From Daphnia carinata (Eukaryota > Arthropoda > Branchiopoda > Diplostraca > Daphniidae): a stretch of DNA of 64,000 nucleotides. Location of the stretch: positions 3,386,679-3,450,678 of the forward strand of contig NC_081337.1 in the NCBI RefSeq assembly GCF_022539665.2, written 5' to 3'. A model generated the notes under the pieces. It was not told the origin of the DNA. It saw nothing but the letters and a program-made list of their open reading frames with translations, and did not search any database. Position 1 is the stretch's first letter; every line of letters begins with the position of its first letter. This document shows positions 11,246-22,097 of this stretch, piece after piece. Position numbers and translations under genes: made by a program.

Positions 11246-12625
11246 TTATATGACCCGAGTCCTATTGCGGATGAAACGGATGTCACTAGTATGACATTTA
11301 AAAAAATATTTTTTTAATTTTGTATCTTAGCAACGCTTGAATGCAGAAATTGATATCGTCTATTGTGCCCCCATATGAATCGAAGTGACAACCTTAGCGT
11401 GCGTTAGTTTTCGCATTAATTTCTAACACGTTACATCGGGAACTCACAGCTGACGATGTCTCACCTGTAAATTTTGGCAAAAAGGTGTTTTAGGGCACTT
11501 GAAATATATAGTCGATGATTGCGTGTTTTCCGACAGTCACGTGCAGGCCAATGAGCACACTTGCAATAAACACTTTTCAAAGCGTTAACTATTCTTACAT
11601 TTTGCTGCTTGTTTGGATCAATGTGCAAGATGCTATTTCACACTCATCAAATATGAAAACATAGCACGTCTGCGTGGATTTGTACAATGAATGAGTAAAC
11701 GTTTCAAACGCTACGCATTCAGAACTTTGGCACAGAATGGGAACTTACGGAACTTTACGAATTTAAAAGCAAAAATCTGAACTGGAAAAGCATTTGCGTC
11801 ATTCACATCACACGTCAGCAATGGAACTCAGAACTGTTCTACCTGACATTCTATTGAAGTTGATGATAAATGAATATCATTTGCGCATGTGGATTCAACG
11901 TCTGAATCTGTTCCACACTCAGCCACAAATGAGAAAAACTTTGATGAGAAAGGGGGCGGGTAAGAAAATAAAACAAAAAGAAACAAAAGAATAACTAGTA
12001 ATTTGTTTTGCTTACCTTAACCTTTGCCTTTGTTTTGGTGACGCAACACCCGGAAATTTTCGTTTTCTATCCCTTCCTGTCCATTTTTTTACTGCTACTT
12101 TGTGACATCTGAAAATGTAAGACCCCTTCTTGAAATGTATCTAGCCCCTCCTTATCGCACGGGTTCCGGTATATCACCTGAGGTTATTCAAATCAGCACA
12201 TGAAACGCCATTTTGTTCCATGCTCGTTTTGCTAGCCCGTTCCCTTTATTTTAGAGGGAAAAATTAATTACCTAGCCTTCTGGAAAATAACTACCTTCCC
12301 TTTTTATGAGGTAAAATGTGAGGCATTTTTTAGTAATTCACGAGAACGTATTCTCGGCTACTATTCTAATGACGTTTATTGATTCCTATCATAAACAATT
12401 CAACCAACTATGCCAATGTTTCACCTGTTTGTTTGCGTTGCTTTTCTTTAAACGTTTACATTTAAATAACAAAATTTCATTTGTGTTTATGTGGCCCTAT
12501 TTCCAATACAGCTGATTCGTTATTCATTGATTGATTACTCAAAGCTCTATAGTGCGCTACGTTTAGCCCGAATTATGCGGACGACGTGAGATTTTTAATT
12601 ATACTGCGGCCCGCGGACGTGTTAC
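11246..12625. other. Long intergenic interval between receptor paralogues
   Basis: It contains the upstream region of paralogue 1 and the 3' flank of paralogue 2. Short open frames at 11794-11994 and 12318-12515 show no signal peptide, splice support or similarity, so I call no gene. Confidence 0.5.
11503..11510 (-). promoter_or_regulatory. Possible TATA box of receptor paralogue 1
   Basis: TATATATT on the minus strand would start transcription near 11475. This leaves a leader of about 300 bases, so an untranslated first exon ending at the gtaagt near 11218 is plausible. Confidence 0.35.
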
Positions 12626-14653
12626 TTACTGTTTGCAGTTAAAAAGATCAAACTTCTTGATCGATTTGATTTGTTCTAACGAGAAGCAAAGTAGCGCTAA
12701 ACCGAGTCCGATGCCAAGAATAACAAACGCGCTCGTCAAATCAGCTAAACGAATAGAAATTTGTTTAGCTTCAGATTTTTGACGTTTGCCATCGAAACAT
12801 TCGCCTGCCCTTGCCACTCCGATTGCTCTATTTCCCCAGAAAAATATAAGTCCAGTCTCCCACAAATTCATTATCCTAGATCATATGAACAAATGTCAGA
12901 ACAATTAAAATCATTAAATTATTTAATTTTTACCCTTTGCTAAATATTCGCGCGTTGGGATTGCCTTTTTTCACGAGCCACGAATAATATCCAAGCGGAA
13001 CAGACAATGTTTTTGATGAATGAAAACGACAGTGACCGTCTTTCTTGTATTGCAGCGCAACGAACCAATCGTTGAACGCTCTGACCTTTAAAAATTATTT
13101 GTGAAAAATTGTTATCCTAATAAGGTAAATCAAAAATCATCGAGCGCATTTTACTTACAAAAGGATAACCATATTTTCCAGTTTCCAGCATCGCGTTTAC
13201 TCTAAATGGATCGCCAAGAATTTGATTGGGATGAGAACGAACTTTATCTCCGAGAATCTTGTAAATTCCATTCGTTGCTTTCTGATAAAATTAATTAATA
13301 GTTATTTCAGTACGTAATCGAATTGCGTTGTATGGTTGTTATTGACCAGAATTTGTTCTCCGATGGACACGTCGTGTCGAATGATGAGACTAACATCTTT
13401 GCTGGCCGCTAAATCTTCTAACGTTTCAATCGGTGGCTTCATTTTGGGCACGGTTAACGATGAGATAACAATACCTGCATACGAATTCACCAAAACCATG
13501 GCACCCAAAAGCCAAAAACCGACGAGGATTCGGAAGGAATGGCGGCCAAATGCTTCCTTACATCCTACGAAAATCGGAGAGACTTGTATATTACAAAATT
13601 AAGAGGTTGAATTAGAATAATTTTTACCTTGATTTGTCATAGTATTGATGACGTAAATCACACTGGAACTAAAATAGCTTAACATATTTTGTCCATTCGA
13701 TTTAATTCGCTCGTGATGTTGATGGTCGCTATTCACGTCAGATATTTCGTTAACGAGACCACAACAGTAGTAGTGCCAAGTAAAGAGTGTCATGCCTCCC
13801 ACTATGAAAATCATAGCAACAAAAATCCAAAGCCAAACCTGAAATAGATTTAATCATTAGTTTAAAAAAAACAATTTGGTTTGATTTCAATTCATAAATC
13901 AGGTGCTCACGGTCGGTTGAAAGGGTCTGGTGAATGCGAATAGTCGACTTTCTTCTCCCGGTCTAGGAACGACGATATTGAGCCCATCGACCCACAGAAA
14001 CGAAGATGTATAATCCATTCTCTTAATCCGATCGAGGGTTAAAAAAAAAGCGCAAGAAATTCCATCAATTTCCTATAGAAAAAAAATTATTAGATGGTTT
14101 CATTTTGATCGCACGCCAGTAGTTGGTTAATTTAAAAAAGGAAGAACTTGATAAAGTATTAAGATTATTAATTTGTTTAACCTTGTCATTGATCAGCTGG
14201 TAGAACGATGCTTCGTGAGTACCGTATTTCTCAACAAGAGTTTGATTGACCGCCACCACCGTGAATCTAAACCGACGTTTATCAGTATCTTTACATATTT
14301 TAAATTTAAGATGAAACTTTTAATTATTCAAATCAATAAAGGACATGCTTGAAGTTAAAATAGGCAGCCATCCATCTTAAAACATCGAGGCCCACTCCAT
14401 TGTAGGTAAAGGTACCATTCGGTCCCCGTTTAAAAACATCGAACGGGGGATTCTGAAGTAAAATGTTATAAATGTACGTATACAAATTTGTTCCTACATA
14501 AACGGGGGAAAAAATCGTTACGTGAAAGACGACAAAATTTAAATTGGCACCATCAAAATCTGTACGCGATGATAACGGAGTTGCAAACGATACAAGAACC
14601 ATGACAATAATCACGTTAATCAGTAGGATATGATAAACGTTTTTAACTTGCAT
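12626..14653 (-). CDS. Ionotropic receptor (iGluR-like ligand-gated channel), paralogue 2
   Basis: Nine minus-strand exons: 14653-14522, 14452-14349, 14266-14182, 14072-13911, 13838-13628, 13564-13347, 13281-13159, 13085-12934 and 12875-12626, giving 478 residues. Exons 2, 3, 4, 6, 7 and 8 have exactly the same lengths as in paralogue 1 (104, 85, 162, 218, 123 and 152). The order is signal peptide, S1 (NPPFDVFKRGPNGTF, TLDRIKRMDYTSS), M1, pore, M3 (GAMVLVNSYAGIVISSLTV), S2 and M4 (TSAFVILGIGLGLALLCF), with no amino-terminal domain. The donor of exon 2 appears to be GC rather than GT. Only that choice keeps the frame, and paralogue 1 has GT at the same place. The gene is a tandem head-to-tail duplicate of the gene at 9144. 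The ligand is not predictable from sequence alone. Confidence 0.88.
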
Positions 14654-14745
14654 GGTTTACGGACTGACTGAGGTAAGTGTTAGAGCGCAGCCTGTGCCGT
14701 CGAAGAACAACTACTGCACAAAACAAATGATATTGTTTGTGCCAT

Positions 14746-14752
14746 GTTTATA
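14746..14752 (-). promoter_or_regulatory. TATA box of receptor paralogue 2
   Basis: TATAAAC on the minus strand lies about 93 bases upstream of the ATG at 14653. Confidence 0.5.
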
Positions 14753-15284
14753 GACTTTGGTTAAACCTGAATAGTGTTGATAGACATTGATTTGGTTTCA
14801 TTTTCGACTGGTTTCTTAGCAACGAATAGTGATAGAGACGAGGCTTAAACAAATTAACAACACCAAGTAAATACTATCGCATTTATAGCATTTAAATCAT
14901 TGATGATATTAACGCGATGTCAACTACATGTGTTTTATTAACAGCGAAACAATAGCTGGTGTGCAGATTACGCCCCAAAAAAGATATTAAACTTTACTTG
15001 GACGTGAGGACAGGATAAACCTTGTGATTGAATAGCTGCTATACGACATATCGTTCACTGGTGGGTCGGAGGACGCGTTAAAAATTCTGAACATTTGTCC
15101 TTCAATCTTTCAAAACGTTTGGTGTTCACGTATCAATTTGGTCATGGAAAGACTGTGAATTTTCAATCCCGGTTTAGAGGTATTTTTAAAGGCCAAAGAA
15201 GTTAAAAAATAATCAAATTTTCCGCAAATTACGGATGATTATTGATGTAATATAATAAACTATTATTAACGGAAAGCTGTTCGA
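14753..15284. other. Intergenic, no gene seen
   Basis: The interval is AT-rich and lies between the receptor promoter and the 3' end of the TMBIM gene. I find no supported feature. Confidence 0.5.
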
Positions 15285-16194
15285 TTATTTAGAGCCGCCG
15301 AATATAGCCAAAATGTAGATAAAAATGTTAACAATATCCAAATAAAGATTGAGTGCAGCAAAGATGTACTCCTCGGGAGAGATGGAGTACTTGTGTTTGC
15401 CGCCGAGCATCAACTGGGTATCGAAGACTAAATACGCACTGAAAACTAATGCTCCTAAAGAAGCGTAAATTAATTGCGCGATTTGTCCGCGCATGAAAAT
15501 TGCAAAGATGCCTGCAATCAACAAGACAACGACTAACGCTAACAGGATTCCTCCCATCGCCGTGAAATCCCATTTGGTCTGGATAGAGAAGAGAGTCAGA
15601 GCTAAACAAACAGCTGTGCAAATACCCGCAGCTATGAGCACTTCTTTGGTCTGCGTGAAATGAAAATAAAGAGGTTTGTTGAATTTCTCCATTTGAAAAA
15701 TTTGTTTGAAAAGCTTACTTCGTAATGCGACGATAAAGTGCCGAGTAAAAAGCCTTCGCATAACGTGAAGGATCCGAGCATAATAAAATTCAAAGGCCAT
15801 CGTCGTCTAAAATCGCTGTAGCATACCAAAGTGATTAACAGGACGATGGACATAACCAAAGCGCCTATCATCAATTGCGGATGCGTTTTTGAGTAACAGG
15901 CGATGGGTTGAACAAATACAAACACGGCAATGCAACCCATCGTGACAGTTAGTTGCACCATTAGGATGGCATACACCTTTCTGATATTTTCCAGAACGTA
16001 ATTATTAAATTTTTAAATGAAATATTCTTTATGAATAATTGTGTTTTAAACACATACCTTATAAATGCCATACGAATGGCTTTTTCTGAAAAACTGAAGG
16101 AATTGTCAATAACACCAGGTGAAAATGCGTGATTTTCATCCTGCGTTTCATTACTTGCTAATGGAAATGAGTTGTATGATCTTGAATCCAACAT
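15285..16194 (-). CDS. Lifeguard/TMBIM-family (Bax-inhibitor-1-like) membrane protein
   Basis: Three minus-strand exons (16194-16058, 15980-15719, 15650-15285) give 254 residues. A polar N-terminus of about 45 residues, shorter and less Pro-rich than in GRINA, is followed by RKVYAILMVQLTVTMG, the usual entry to the UPF0005/BI-1 fold, and about seven membrane segments. The C-terminus carries the hallmark FDTQLMLGGKHKYSISPEEY and NLYLDIVNIFIYILAIFG. The two Asp residues, in FDTQ and in YLDIVN, correspond to the di-aspartyl pH sensor described for bacterial YetJ. Members sit in ER, Golgi or plasma membrane, leak Ca2+ and restrain apoptosis. The family assignment is firm; which Lifeguard subtype it is (1, 2 or 4) I cannot settle by eye. 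Confidence 0.93.
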
Positions 16195-16371
16195 ATCTAT
16201 TTAAAAAAAACATTTGATAAATATTAAGTTCTTGTAGCGTTGACTGTACAAAATGTAAAATAAATTACCTTTATCGACTAAAGATGGATTTTAGTTATTC
16301 AGTTCGTTTGAGTGCTTAACTAAGTGATTGAACGGTGAAGATATACAGTACCGAACGTTCGAGTATAATGC

Positions 16372-16689
16372 TTAGACAAAAAAAAATAGCCAATTGTTTG
16401 AAAAAAAAAATACTGATACAACTATCATTAGGCAAACGCCATAAAGGCCTATCTCCAGGCCAGTTATCAACAAAATATCTTTATCATGAATGAACCAGAT
16501 GAGACTGCGTTTCATTAGAACAATTATCGACAAAAGCAGGTGATAAATGGTAATGTTGCACGACGAGACTAAGATAACAAAAGTAATAAAAAAAAGTACA
16601 AATTTCGCTTGCATGTAGTCTGAGTTGTTTGTATTGGAGGAAGTGCGGAATAAAAATTTATTAAAAAAATACGAATTCACGTCACGCAA
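16372..16689 (-). CDS. Hypothetical two-TM protein, doubtful
   Basis: A single open frame of up to 105 residues. An internal Met (MQAKFVLFFITFVILVSS) would give a signal-like start, followed by a second hydrophobic segment and a Phe-rich tail encoded by AT-rich DNA. It lies between the TMBIM promoter and the 3' end of the cystatin gene. There is no similarity I recognise and no splice evidence. The hydrophobicity may simply follow from T-rich codons, so this may not be a gene. Confidence 0.2.
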   Translation of the reverse strand: MRDVNSYFFNKFLFRTSSNTNNSDYMQAKFVLFFITFVILVSSCNITIYHLLLSIIVLMKRSLIWFIHDKDILLITGLEIGLYGVCLMIVVSVFFFSNNWLFFFV

Positions 16690-16787
16690 TTCAGCTAAAT
16701 AAGGAATATGGTGACCGTTTAGCTCCGATAGTAGTGAAAAAACAAAACAAGGAAGGAAATAGGTTCTAAACTACATTTAAATTTACG

Positions 16788-17459
16788 TTAAACACGGACA
16801 CATTGTGACTGGGTCAGTGCTCGGGTGCTGGTCCATGGTTGATCAAACACAATCACCTCACATCGAAAACGTTTGGCATAGGGTCCCCCTTCTTTACTAG
16901 CAAGCAACAGAGTCATCTTGTAGTTAACACCTGCAACTACTTGAGAAGCAGCGCGAACTATTTGAATGAGTTCGACATGCCCCAAATTGCTGGCCGATAA
17001 TGCGTTAGTAGCGAACGCTGCCATCTCCTTGACGTCAGCATCATTGACATTTCTCGGTACGTATTTGCCTATAACTTGTCTTCTTTGCCGTTTCAACGTA
17101 CATGATGTGCTTACAATTTTCTGAGTATTCGTCCTCGGCTGATCGAAGACAATCACCTCACACTGAAAAGCTCCGGCATTGGCTTCAACATTTTGCTCTT
17201 CATCGAGTTCCAGAATTAGCTTGTAATTTACACCGGATGCAGTTTGCTTCGATGCTTTTGCTATTTTAATGAGCTTGACTGGTGTCAAACTGTTAGCCGA
17301 AATAGAAGTATAAGCAAAATCGGCCATTTTCTTGACGTGGACGTCGTCAACTCTTACCGGTGCATAGCTGTCCAATTGACGTGGCACGAATGCGCCGGCC
17401 GACGTGACACCCCAAACGGCCATCACAGGAACAAGAATCGCTACGAGCTTCAGCGTCAT
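16788..17459 (-). CDS. Secreted two-domain cystatin (cysteine protease inhibitor)
   Basis: An intronless 223-residue frame. Residues 1-23 are a signal peptide. Cystatin domain 1 (about 24-122) has QTASG at 72-76 in place of QxVxG, and a Cys pair at 100 and 120. Cystatin domain 2 (about 128-223) has the canonical QVVAG at 173-177, the PW hairpin at 208-209 and a Cys at 200 with a partner near the C-terminus. Domain 1 has PR instead of PW. Between them is KRQRR (123-127), a furin-type basic site that could release two single-domain inhibitors. Cystatins block papain-like proteases. Domain 2 should be active. Domain 1 looks altered at both contact loops. A minus-strand TATA box lies upstream. 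Confidence 0.9.
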   Translation of the reverse strand: MTLKLVAILVPVMAVWGVTSAGAFVPRQLDSYAPVRVDDVHVKKMADFAYTSISANSLTPVKLIKIAKASKQTASGVNYKLILELDEEQNVEANAGAFQCEVIVFDQPRTNTQKIVSTSCTLKRQRRQVIGKYVPRNVNDADVKEMAAFATNALSASNLGHVELIQIVRAASQVVAGVNYKMTLLLASKEGGPYAKRFRCEVIVFDQPWTSTRALTQSQCVRV

Positions 17460-17543
17460 TTAATTTATTAAGGTAGGGACTGTGAGGATGCAAACACTGC
17501 AAACAACTAGTTTCTAATGCTAACAAAACAATACGCGTTAGGG

Positions 17544-17552
17544 CCTTTTATA
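17544..17552 (-). promoter_or_regulatory. TATA box of the cystatin gene
   Basis: TATAAAAGG on the minus strand lies about 85 bases upstream of the ATG at 17459. Confidence 0.65.
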
Positions 17553-18118
17553 CGACGGTCATAACGGTTGGTAACAAGCAGGTAAATTTCGAAAATTAAC
17601 CAAATTAGCTGAACCGTAAAAAAGCCGATAAATGTTACCCCATTAGTTTAACTATTTATCTTGAAAAACGAGAAAAGCTGACCTATTTTGTAAGACGATA
17701 TCTCATACCCAGGTAGGAAAAGGTTGTGCTAATTGGGAAATAACTATCCTCCATTTTACGTTGGCAAACGCACTACGTAAGATTATCTTAGTCCGTCATG
17801 AAGAAAGCCAAGAAGGGGAACGGAATCAACGACCAATGCGGAAGGTCATCAGATTGAAGAAGATGCAAAAAAACATCAAAGTAGAAAGCTATAAATCACA
17901 CTAGTCTAACGTTTAAAGTCATTTCGCATGACCTTCACAGTTAAAGGATGCTGAACCCTAAAATGGCAAAACATTTACAATTTGATGTCAATTGCTTTGA
18001 CAAAGACTTTGTTCAAAGACTGCAAGTGTTTCGAGATGTATGTGATACAGCGCACGTAGCACTTGCAGCAACAGAAAAACAATAGATGCCTAAAAGTTGT
18101 CCATAAACACCCGTCATT

Positions 18119-18260
18119 ATGATGAAGAAATTGGTTCTCAGTTTGTTTGCATCAGCGATGCCAGTAAACGCAACGACTCGACGATAACCTTGACGAAAAG
18201 ATATACGACATCCACTACAAGTGGCGAAATCATCTGGCATCCACGTCATCGAGCCCTCGA
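18119..18260 (+). pseudogene. Dead copy of the Thr-rich secreted protein gene
   Basis: From ATG 18122 the sequence aligns with the gene at 19721: ATGAAG, then TTGGTTCTCAGTTTGTTTGC against CTCATTCTTTTGGC, GCATCAGCGATG against GCGTCATCGATG, and later ACGACATCCAC against ACGTCAACATCCAC. The copy stops at TAA 18185-18187 after 21 codons, just where the Thr/Val repeat should begin. No second exon with the CAELIDV-type motif is visible downstream. Confidence 0.5.
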
Positions 18261-18439
18261 TTTGTGGAGAATCTTTGTTCAAAATCGCGATTTGGGATAT
18301 AATTCATAGATGTGCTAATTGAAAGTGAGGTAACATGTTAAGAAATAAAATAAACCAACGATCCATTCGGTGAATGGCAAGTGCATGGCTAATATTGAAA
18401 AACTGAAGGTTTAAGTTTTGAAATGATTAACGACCTGTA

Positions 18440-18790
18440 ACAGAAACAGGGAACAGCTGACCATTGGGTACCGGACAAGGCGTCCGCTAACCGTCCCGTA
18501 TACCAACGGTTATGATTATGTAGGATGTTGAATCAGCGGAAGTCGGGTTTAAAAATACCAATGCACGATAATAATCAGATGTGGCACATTTCAAATAAAA
18601 AATACTTTACGCGTGGGAGCCTACTGTCACCGTAATTGAGACCACGCATCGAAGAAACTGCGGTCGGTAAAACGGCGAACTCTCTCACTGTGTTACAATG
18701 CACAGGTTCAAGAAAGGAGGTCGGTTCATTGGGAACGAAGGATTGGAATTTGTGTACCGGCCTGGAAAAAAAGAGATTGGTAGATGGAAA
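18440..18790 (+). repeat. Direct repeat partner of 19280-19560
   Basis: Shared words in the same order include GAACAGCTGA-CA, GACAAGGCGTCC against AACAAGACGTCC, TCTCTCACTGTGTTA against TCTCACCGTGTTA, and CGGTTCATTGGGAACGAAGG against CGATTCATTGGAACGAAG. The second copy lies directly upstream of the 19721 gene, so this looks like an orphaned duplicate of its promoter region. No gene is seen after the first copy; 18790-19280 is otherwise empty. Confidence 0.55.
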
Positions 18791-19279
18791 AGGGAAAAGA
18801 AAAACCGAAAGATGATAGAAATATGTGTTTAGAAAAAGACGGATTAGACGGCGTAAAAATCAAACATTCGCTTAAAAAAAAGGAAATCCGGACAAGAGAA
18901 TCGGTACGCGTGCAGCACAGTACGCGTTTCATTTGCGTAAACCAACAACGTTAGATTTTTTAACGTCCAAATAGATAAACATCGAACGGATTAATATCGT
19001 TATAATGAAGAAAACAGCTCTGATTGTAAAATTTTACAGCAAGTTTTTTTTTGTCTATGTTCGGGATTTGTCTTAACTGACCGAAAAGATTTGGAATCCT
19101 TGCTGCTTTTTGTGAAATAAAATTAATTTGTTTGTGACCAGGAATCCGTTAACAAAGCGGAAAATTATCGAGTGCAGAGCAGTAAGGGGTAAACTATAAA
19201 TTATTTTGCTTGGTTGTAAAGCTGGCAAGAAGGAACTATCTTGTGCTTCTTTCAAACAAGACGTAACGATTAACGGTCT

Positions 19280-19560
19280 GTGATCATACACCGAACAGCT
19301 GATCACCGAGGACCGAACAAGACGTCCCGAATTTGCTGCGACTGACAGCCGTGACTCGTCATGCGACGAGTATGCGGTCGTGCAAATGGGCGTCGAATAG
19401 TCTCACCGTGTTATGACGGGTATCTTCCACCAACGATTCAACGACGGACGGCGATTCATTGGAACGAAGTGCGGTAACACACTATCCTTTGTAATCAGCA
19501 ACGCGCTAGGACGAAGGAGATCGGTTGAAAAGCGAAGACGAGTAGAAAATTGGGTGAGAA
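19280..19560 (+). repeat. Direct repeat partner of 18440-18790, upstream of the Thr-rich gene
   Basis: This is the second copy of the block described at 18440. It ends about 160 bases before the ATG at 19721 and probably contains its promoter. No clear TATA box was found. Confidence 0.5.
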
Positions 19561-19720
19561 AAAGAGCTACTACAATGAAGAAAAAAAAGAAAATAGGGTA
19601 GGAACATTCACAAACGTGGAGTAGGCGATTTGATAAAAGGGACAATTCGAGTGGAAGGGTCCTAGCAAATGTGATGCAGAGCTCGTAGCGATTGGTCTGA
19701 CTGACAACGGTAGATATCAA

Positions 19721-20608
19721 ATGAAGAGAATAACCCTCATTCTTTTGGCGTCATCGATGGCAATGGCAGTCGACAGTTCGAGGACATCGACAGTAACCGT
19801 GACAACAACATACACGTCAACATCCACCATAGATGGCTACACCGTTACCAAAAGAGTAAATGTCTAATTTATTTTTAAAATTAAAATTGGCATGTATAAT
19901 CACTTACATCGTTTTGGAATGGCGCAGTACATATGTGCAGAGTTGATTGATGTGATGGGCCCATGTGAATTGCGGCGAAACTTACGTGACACTTTGATAC
20001 TCGATGACAAACAAGATTTCACTGAAATGTTTCCAGACGTGTCAGCTACGATATTACAGCCCACTGAAACACTTCGGTATGTAGATCTTACTTGTTGATT
20101 TAATGTTTTAAAAAAAAATTGGAAATGGAATTTTGAAACTTTTTGCTGTTTTAGAGGAGAAACGACGGAGGTAATTCAATTACTAGATTACGTGGACGAA
20201 CAGAATTTTCGTCAGCAAAAGTTGGATTCGAAATTATCTACAACGAACGTTGTCGAATCGTCGATGCAAAGCTTTAAAGCAAGTTTTTTTGGCTGGAACA
20301 CAATCAGTTTGTGGAACAGAAAAGAAAGTCAGCCACGAATCTTTCTCGTCCAAATATTCTCCATCTTTAATTTGATACTGCATAAAATTTTACCACCCGC
20401 CACCGTAACTACCACAACCACAATCAGCACTGGTACAGATTTTTGTATGCCGTTGGAGGGCGTTTTTTTTCTAATAAATTTTTTTGTATATTTGACAGAG
20501 ACATCTGTTACCGCAACAGTCAGTGTTTCCTTTCGTTTTGCTGTTCTATTCTGCACCCCTGACCCTTTCCCGTTTTCAGTATGCCCAACCTATGGTTTAG
20601 TACAGTAA
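19721..20608 (+). CDS. Thr/Val-rich secreted protein of unknown, probably lineage-specific family
   Basis: Exon 1 (19721-19855) encodes a signal peptide (MKRITLILLASSMAMAV) and a Thr/Ser/Val-rich stretch ending before gtaaat. Exon 2 (19928-20076) encodes CAELIDVMGPCELRR, an acidic segment and FPDVSATILQPTETL. Exon 3 starts at 20155. Reading straight through gives 245 residues. An internal in-frame 66-base intron (20433-20498, gtacag to TTTGACAG) is likely, because removing it joins Thr-rich sequence to Thr/Val-rich sequence and deletes a Phe-rich run; the product is then 223 residues. The end is TAA at 20606. The protein looks extracellular. I recall similar Thr-rich, CA-L-V-GPC proteins in Daphnia, but cannot verify that here. 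Confidence 0.6.
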
Positions 20609-20821
20609 ATAACGTCTTTTTAACTTAATTTCGGGTATGTACAAAAACTACTAACTGTATTGTTTAAACTGAAGGAACGAGTTACTTGAAGGTTTTCCGC
20701 TAAATTAAATTATTACATTCCTAACTTAATACAGAGCTATTACATTTTTAATAAATGTTGGGAAACGTTTAGAAAAACCGCAAAAACTAAAATGCAAAAA
20801 TTGACACAGATATTCTCTCGT

Positions 20822-20894
20822 TACCTCTGGCGAGACTCGAACTCGCAATCCCCGGCTTAGGAGGCCGGTGCCTTATCCATTAGGCCACAGAGGC
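20822..20894 (-). tRNA. tRNA-Arg (anticodon CCU)
   Basis: The 73-base minus-strand sequence folds as a cloverleaf: acceptor GCCTCTG/CAGAGGT (with one terminal G-U), D arm GCCTAATGGATAAGGC, anticodon stem CCGGC/GCCGG around loop CTCCTAA, and T arm GCGAG-TTCGAGT-CTCGC with B-box GTTCGAGTC. The anticodon is CCT, reading AGG as Arg. There is no intron, and CCA is not encoded, as usual in eukaryotes. A T run for Pol III termination is not obvious directly downstream. Confidence 0.96.
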
Positions 20895-21892
20895 GTGTTT
20901 GCAGAAATAGAATGTATGAGAGTGTATAGATGGAAGAGGAAGGCTCGTTTTGATTCTTTATTCAAAGCAAACCGGAAAACTTTGTTAACCAAATAATTGC
21001 TCATCGCAGAACAATGCATGCCGCTGTGTTTTATCATGCATTTGTGCCAAAAATTCATTTGCACGAGTTGCCTAAAAAAAGAAAGGCACCGCCACACTGG
21101 ATTAGGGAACGGGTAAGCAAACGGCGGCCATGCTTGTTGGAAATCCTAATTGGTGATTGGCTATAGGGACAAATACACCCTTTTCAGTACCCTTTTCACA
21201 ACCGTATTTGCTTGCAAAAACAGCACTTAAAGTTTAAAAAAAATTTTTCTCTAACTTCTTAAATTTAATTTTGTTACTCTTAGTACAAAAATGCACCACT
21301 TTACAATACGACGAGTAGTTAGGCCGAGTTGTTCTAAATACAATACAATTAATGGCTCACCTTCTTCGTCTTAGCATCCTAACCGGTTTGAATTGATTTT
21401 AATCTCCCTGCTCAGTACAGTCTTCCCTTATTTGGATGTTAAACAAACGGTAGGTACTTGACCTTCGTATTTTTCTTACTTGGGGTTACCCTTGTTGACT
21501 AGAAAATTGAACATGGACCTGAAGTTCGTTGGCCTCTGCAGCCGAATGCATTTGTTGTTCACTTTCTTCCTTTTTTTTTTTTCGTAGTTTCAGGTTTCCC
21601 TCTTGTTTTTCTTATCTAAACCCTCACTAAGGAAAACAAGACCTCTTATGTTGAAGTGAACCGAATTAGTCTACCCTAACAAAGGGTCATTCACCCAGAA
21701 GGTTTTAGATAATTGCAGATAATTGTAAATCGATAGATACATTAGAAATTGATGTATCGAAAGTTACATGTGATTTTGGCATCTTTTGTGTAACTTGAAA
21801 GTAAAACAAAAATCAGTTTAGATTTGGGGATAAAGAATTTAACGATTAATAGGAACTATAGGGTAACAGGTAGTATGGAGTAATGGCAATCC
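20895..21892. other. Intergenic, no gene seen
   Basis: Open frames here (for example 20873-21097 minus) overlap the tRNA or are without support. Nothing else is recognised. Confidence 0.5.
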
Positions 21893-22097
21893 TCAAAAAA
21901 TATTGGCATCCGACCATGTCTTGGATCTCTTAACAACAGCTTCGGCAACGGCATCATCCATTGGCTCAGCCAAAGAAATGGTTGCCGAAACGATAAGAAC
22001 AGCAGCAACCCCAGCGCAGATCTTTCAAACACAAAATTCAACTTAAATTGGATTTAATTAAACAAAGTTTTTCAATCATTACCATCAAAAGGCTCAT
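21893..22097 (-). CDS. Small secreted peptide precursor, 47 residues, with KR cleavage site
   Basis: Two minus-strand exons, 22097-22083 (ATGAGCCTTTTGATG, then gtaatg) and 22021-21893 (after a TTTGAAAG acceptor), separated by a 61-base intron in phase 0. The product starts with a textbook signal peptide (MSLLMICAGVAAVLIVSATISLA), a short acidic propart (EPMDDAVAEAVV), a Lys-Arg site, and a C-terminal decapeptide SKTWSDANIF. The layout is that of a neuropeptide or host-defence peptide precursor. There is no C-terminal Gly for amidation and no Cys. A minus-strand TATA-like TATAAG lies at 22175-22180. I do not recognise the peptide. The frame is too short to stand out in ordinary gene finding. 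Confidence 0.55.
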
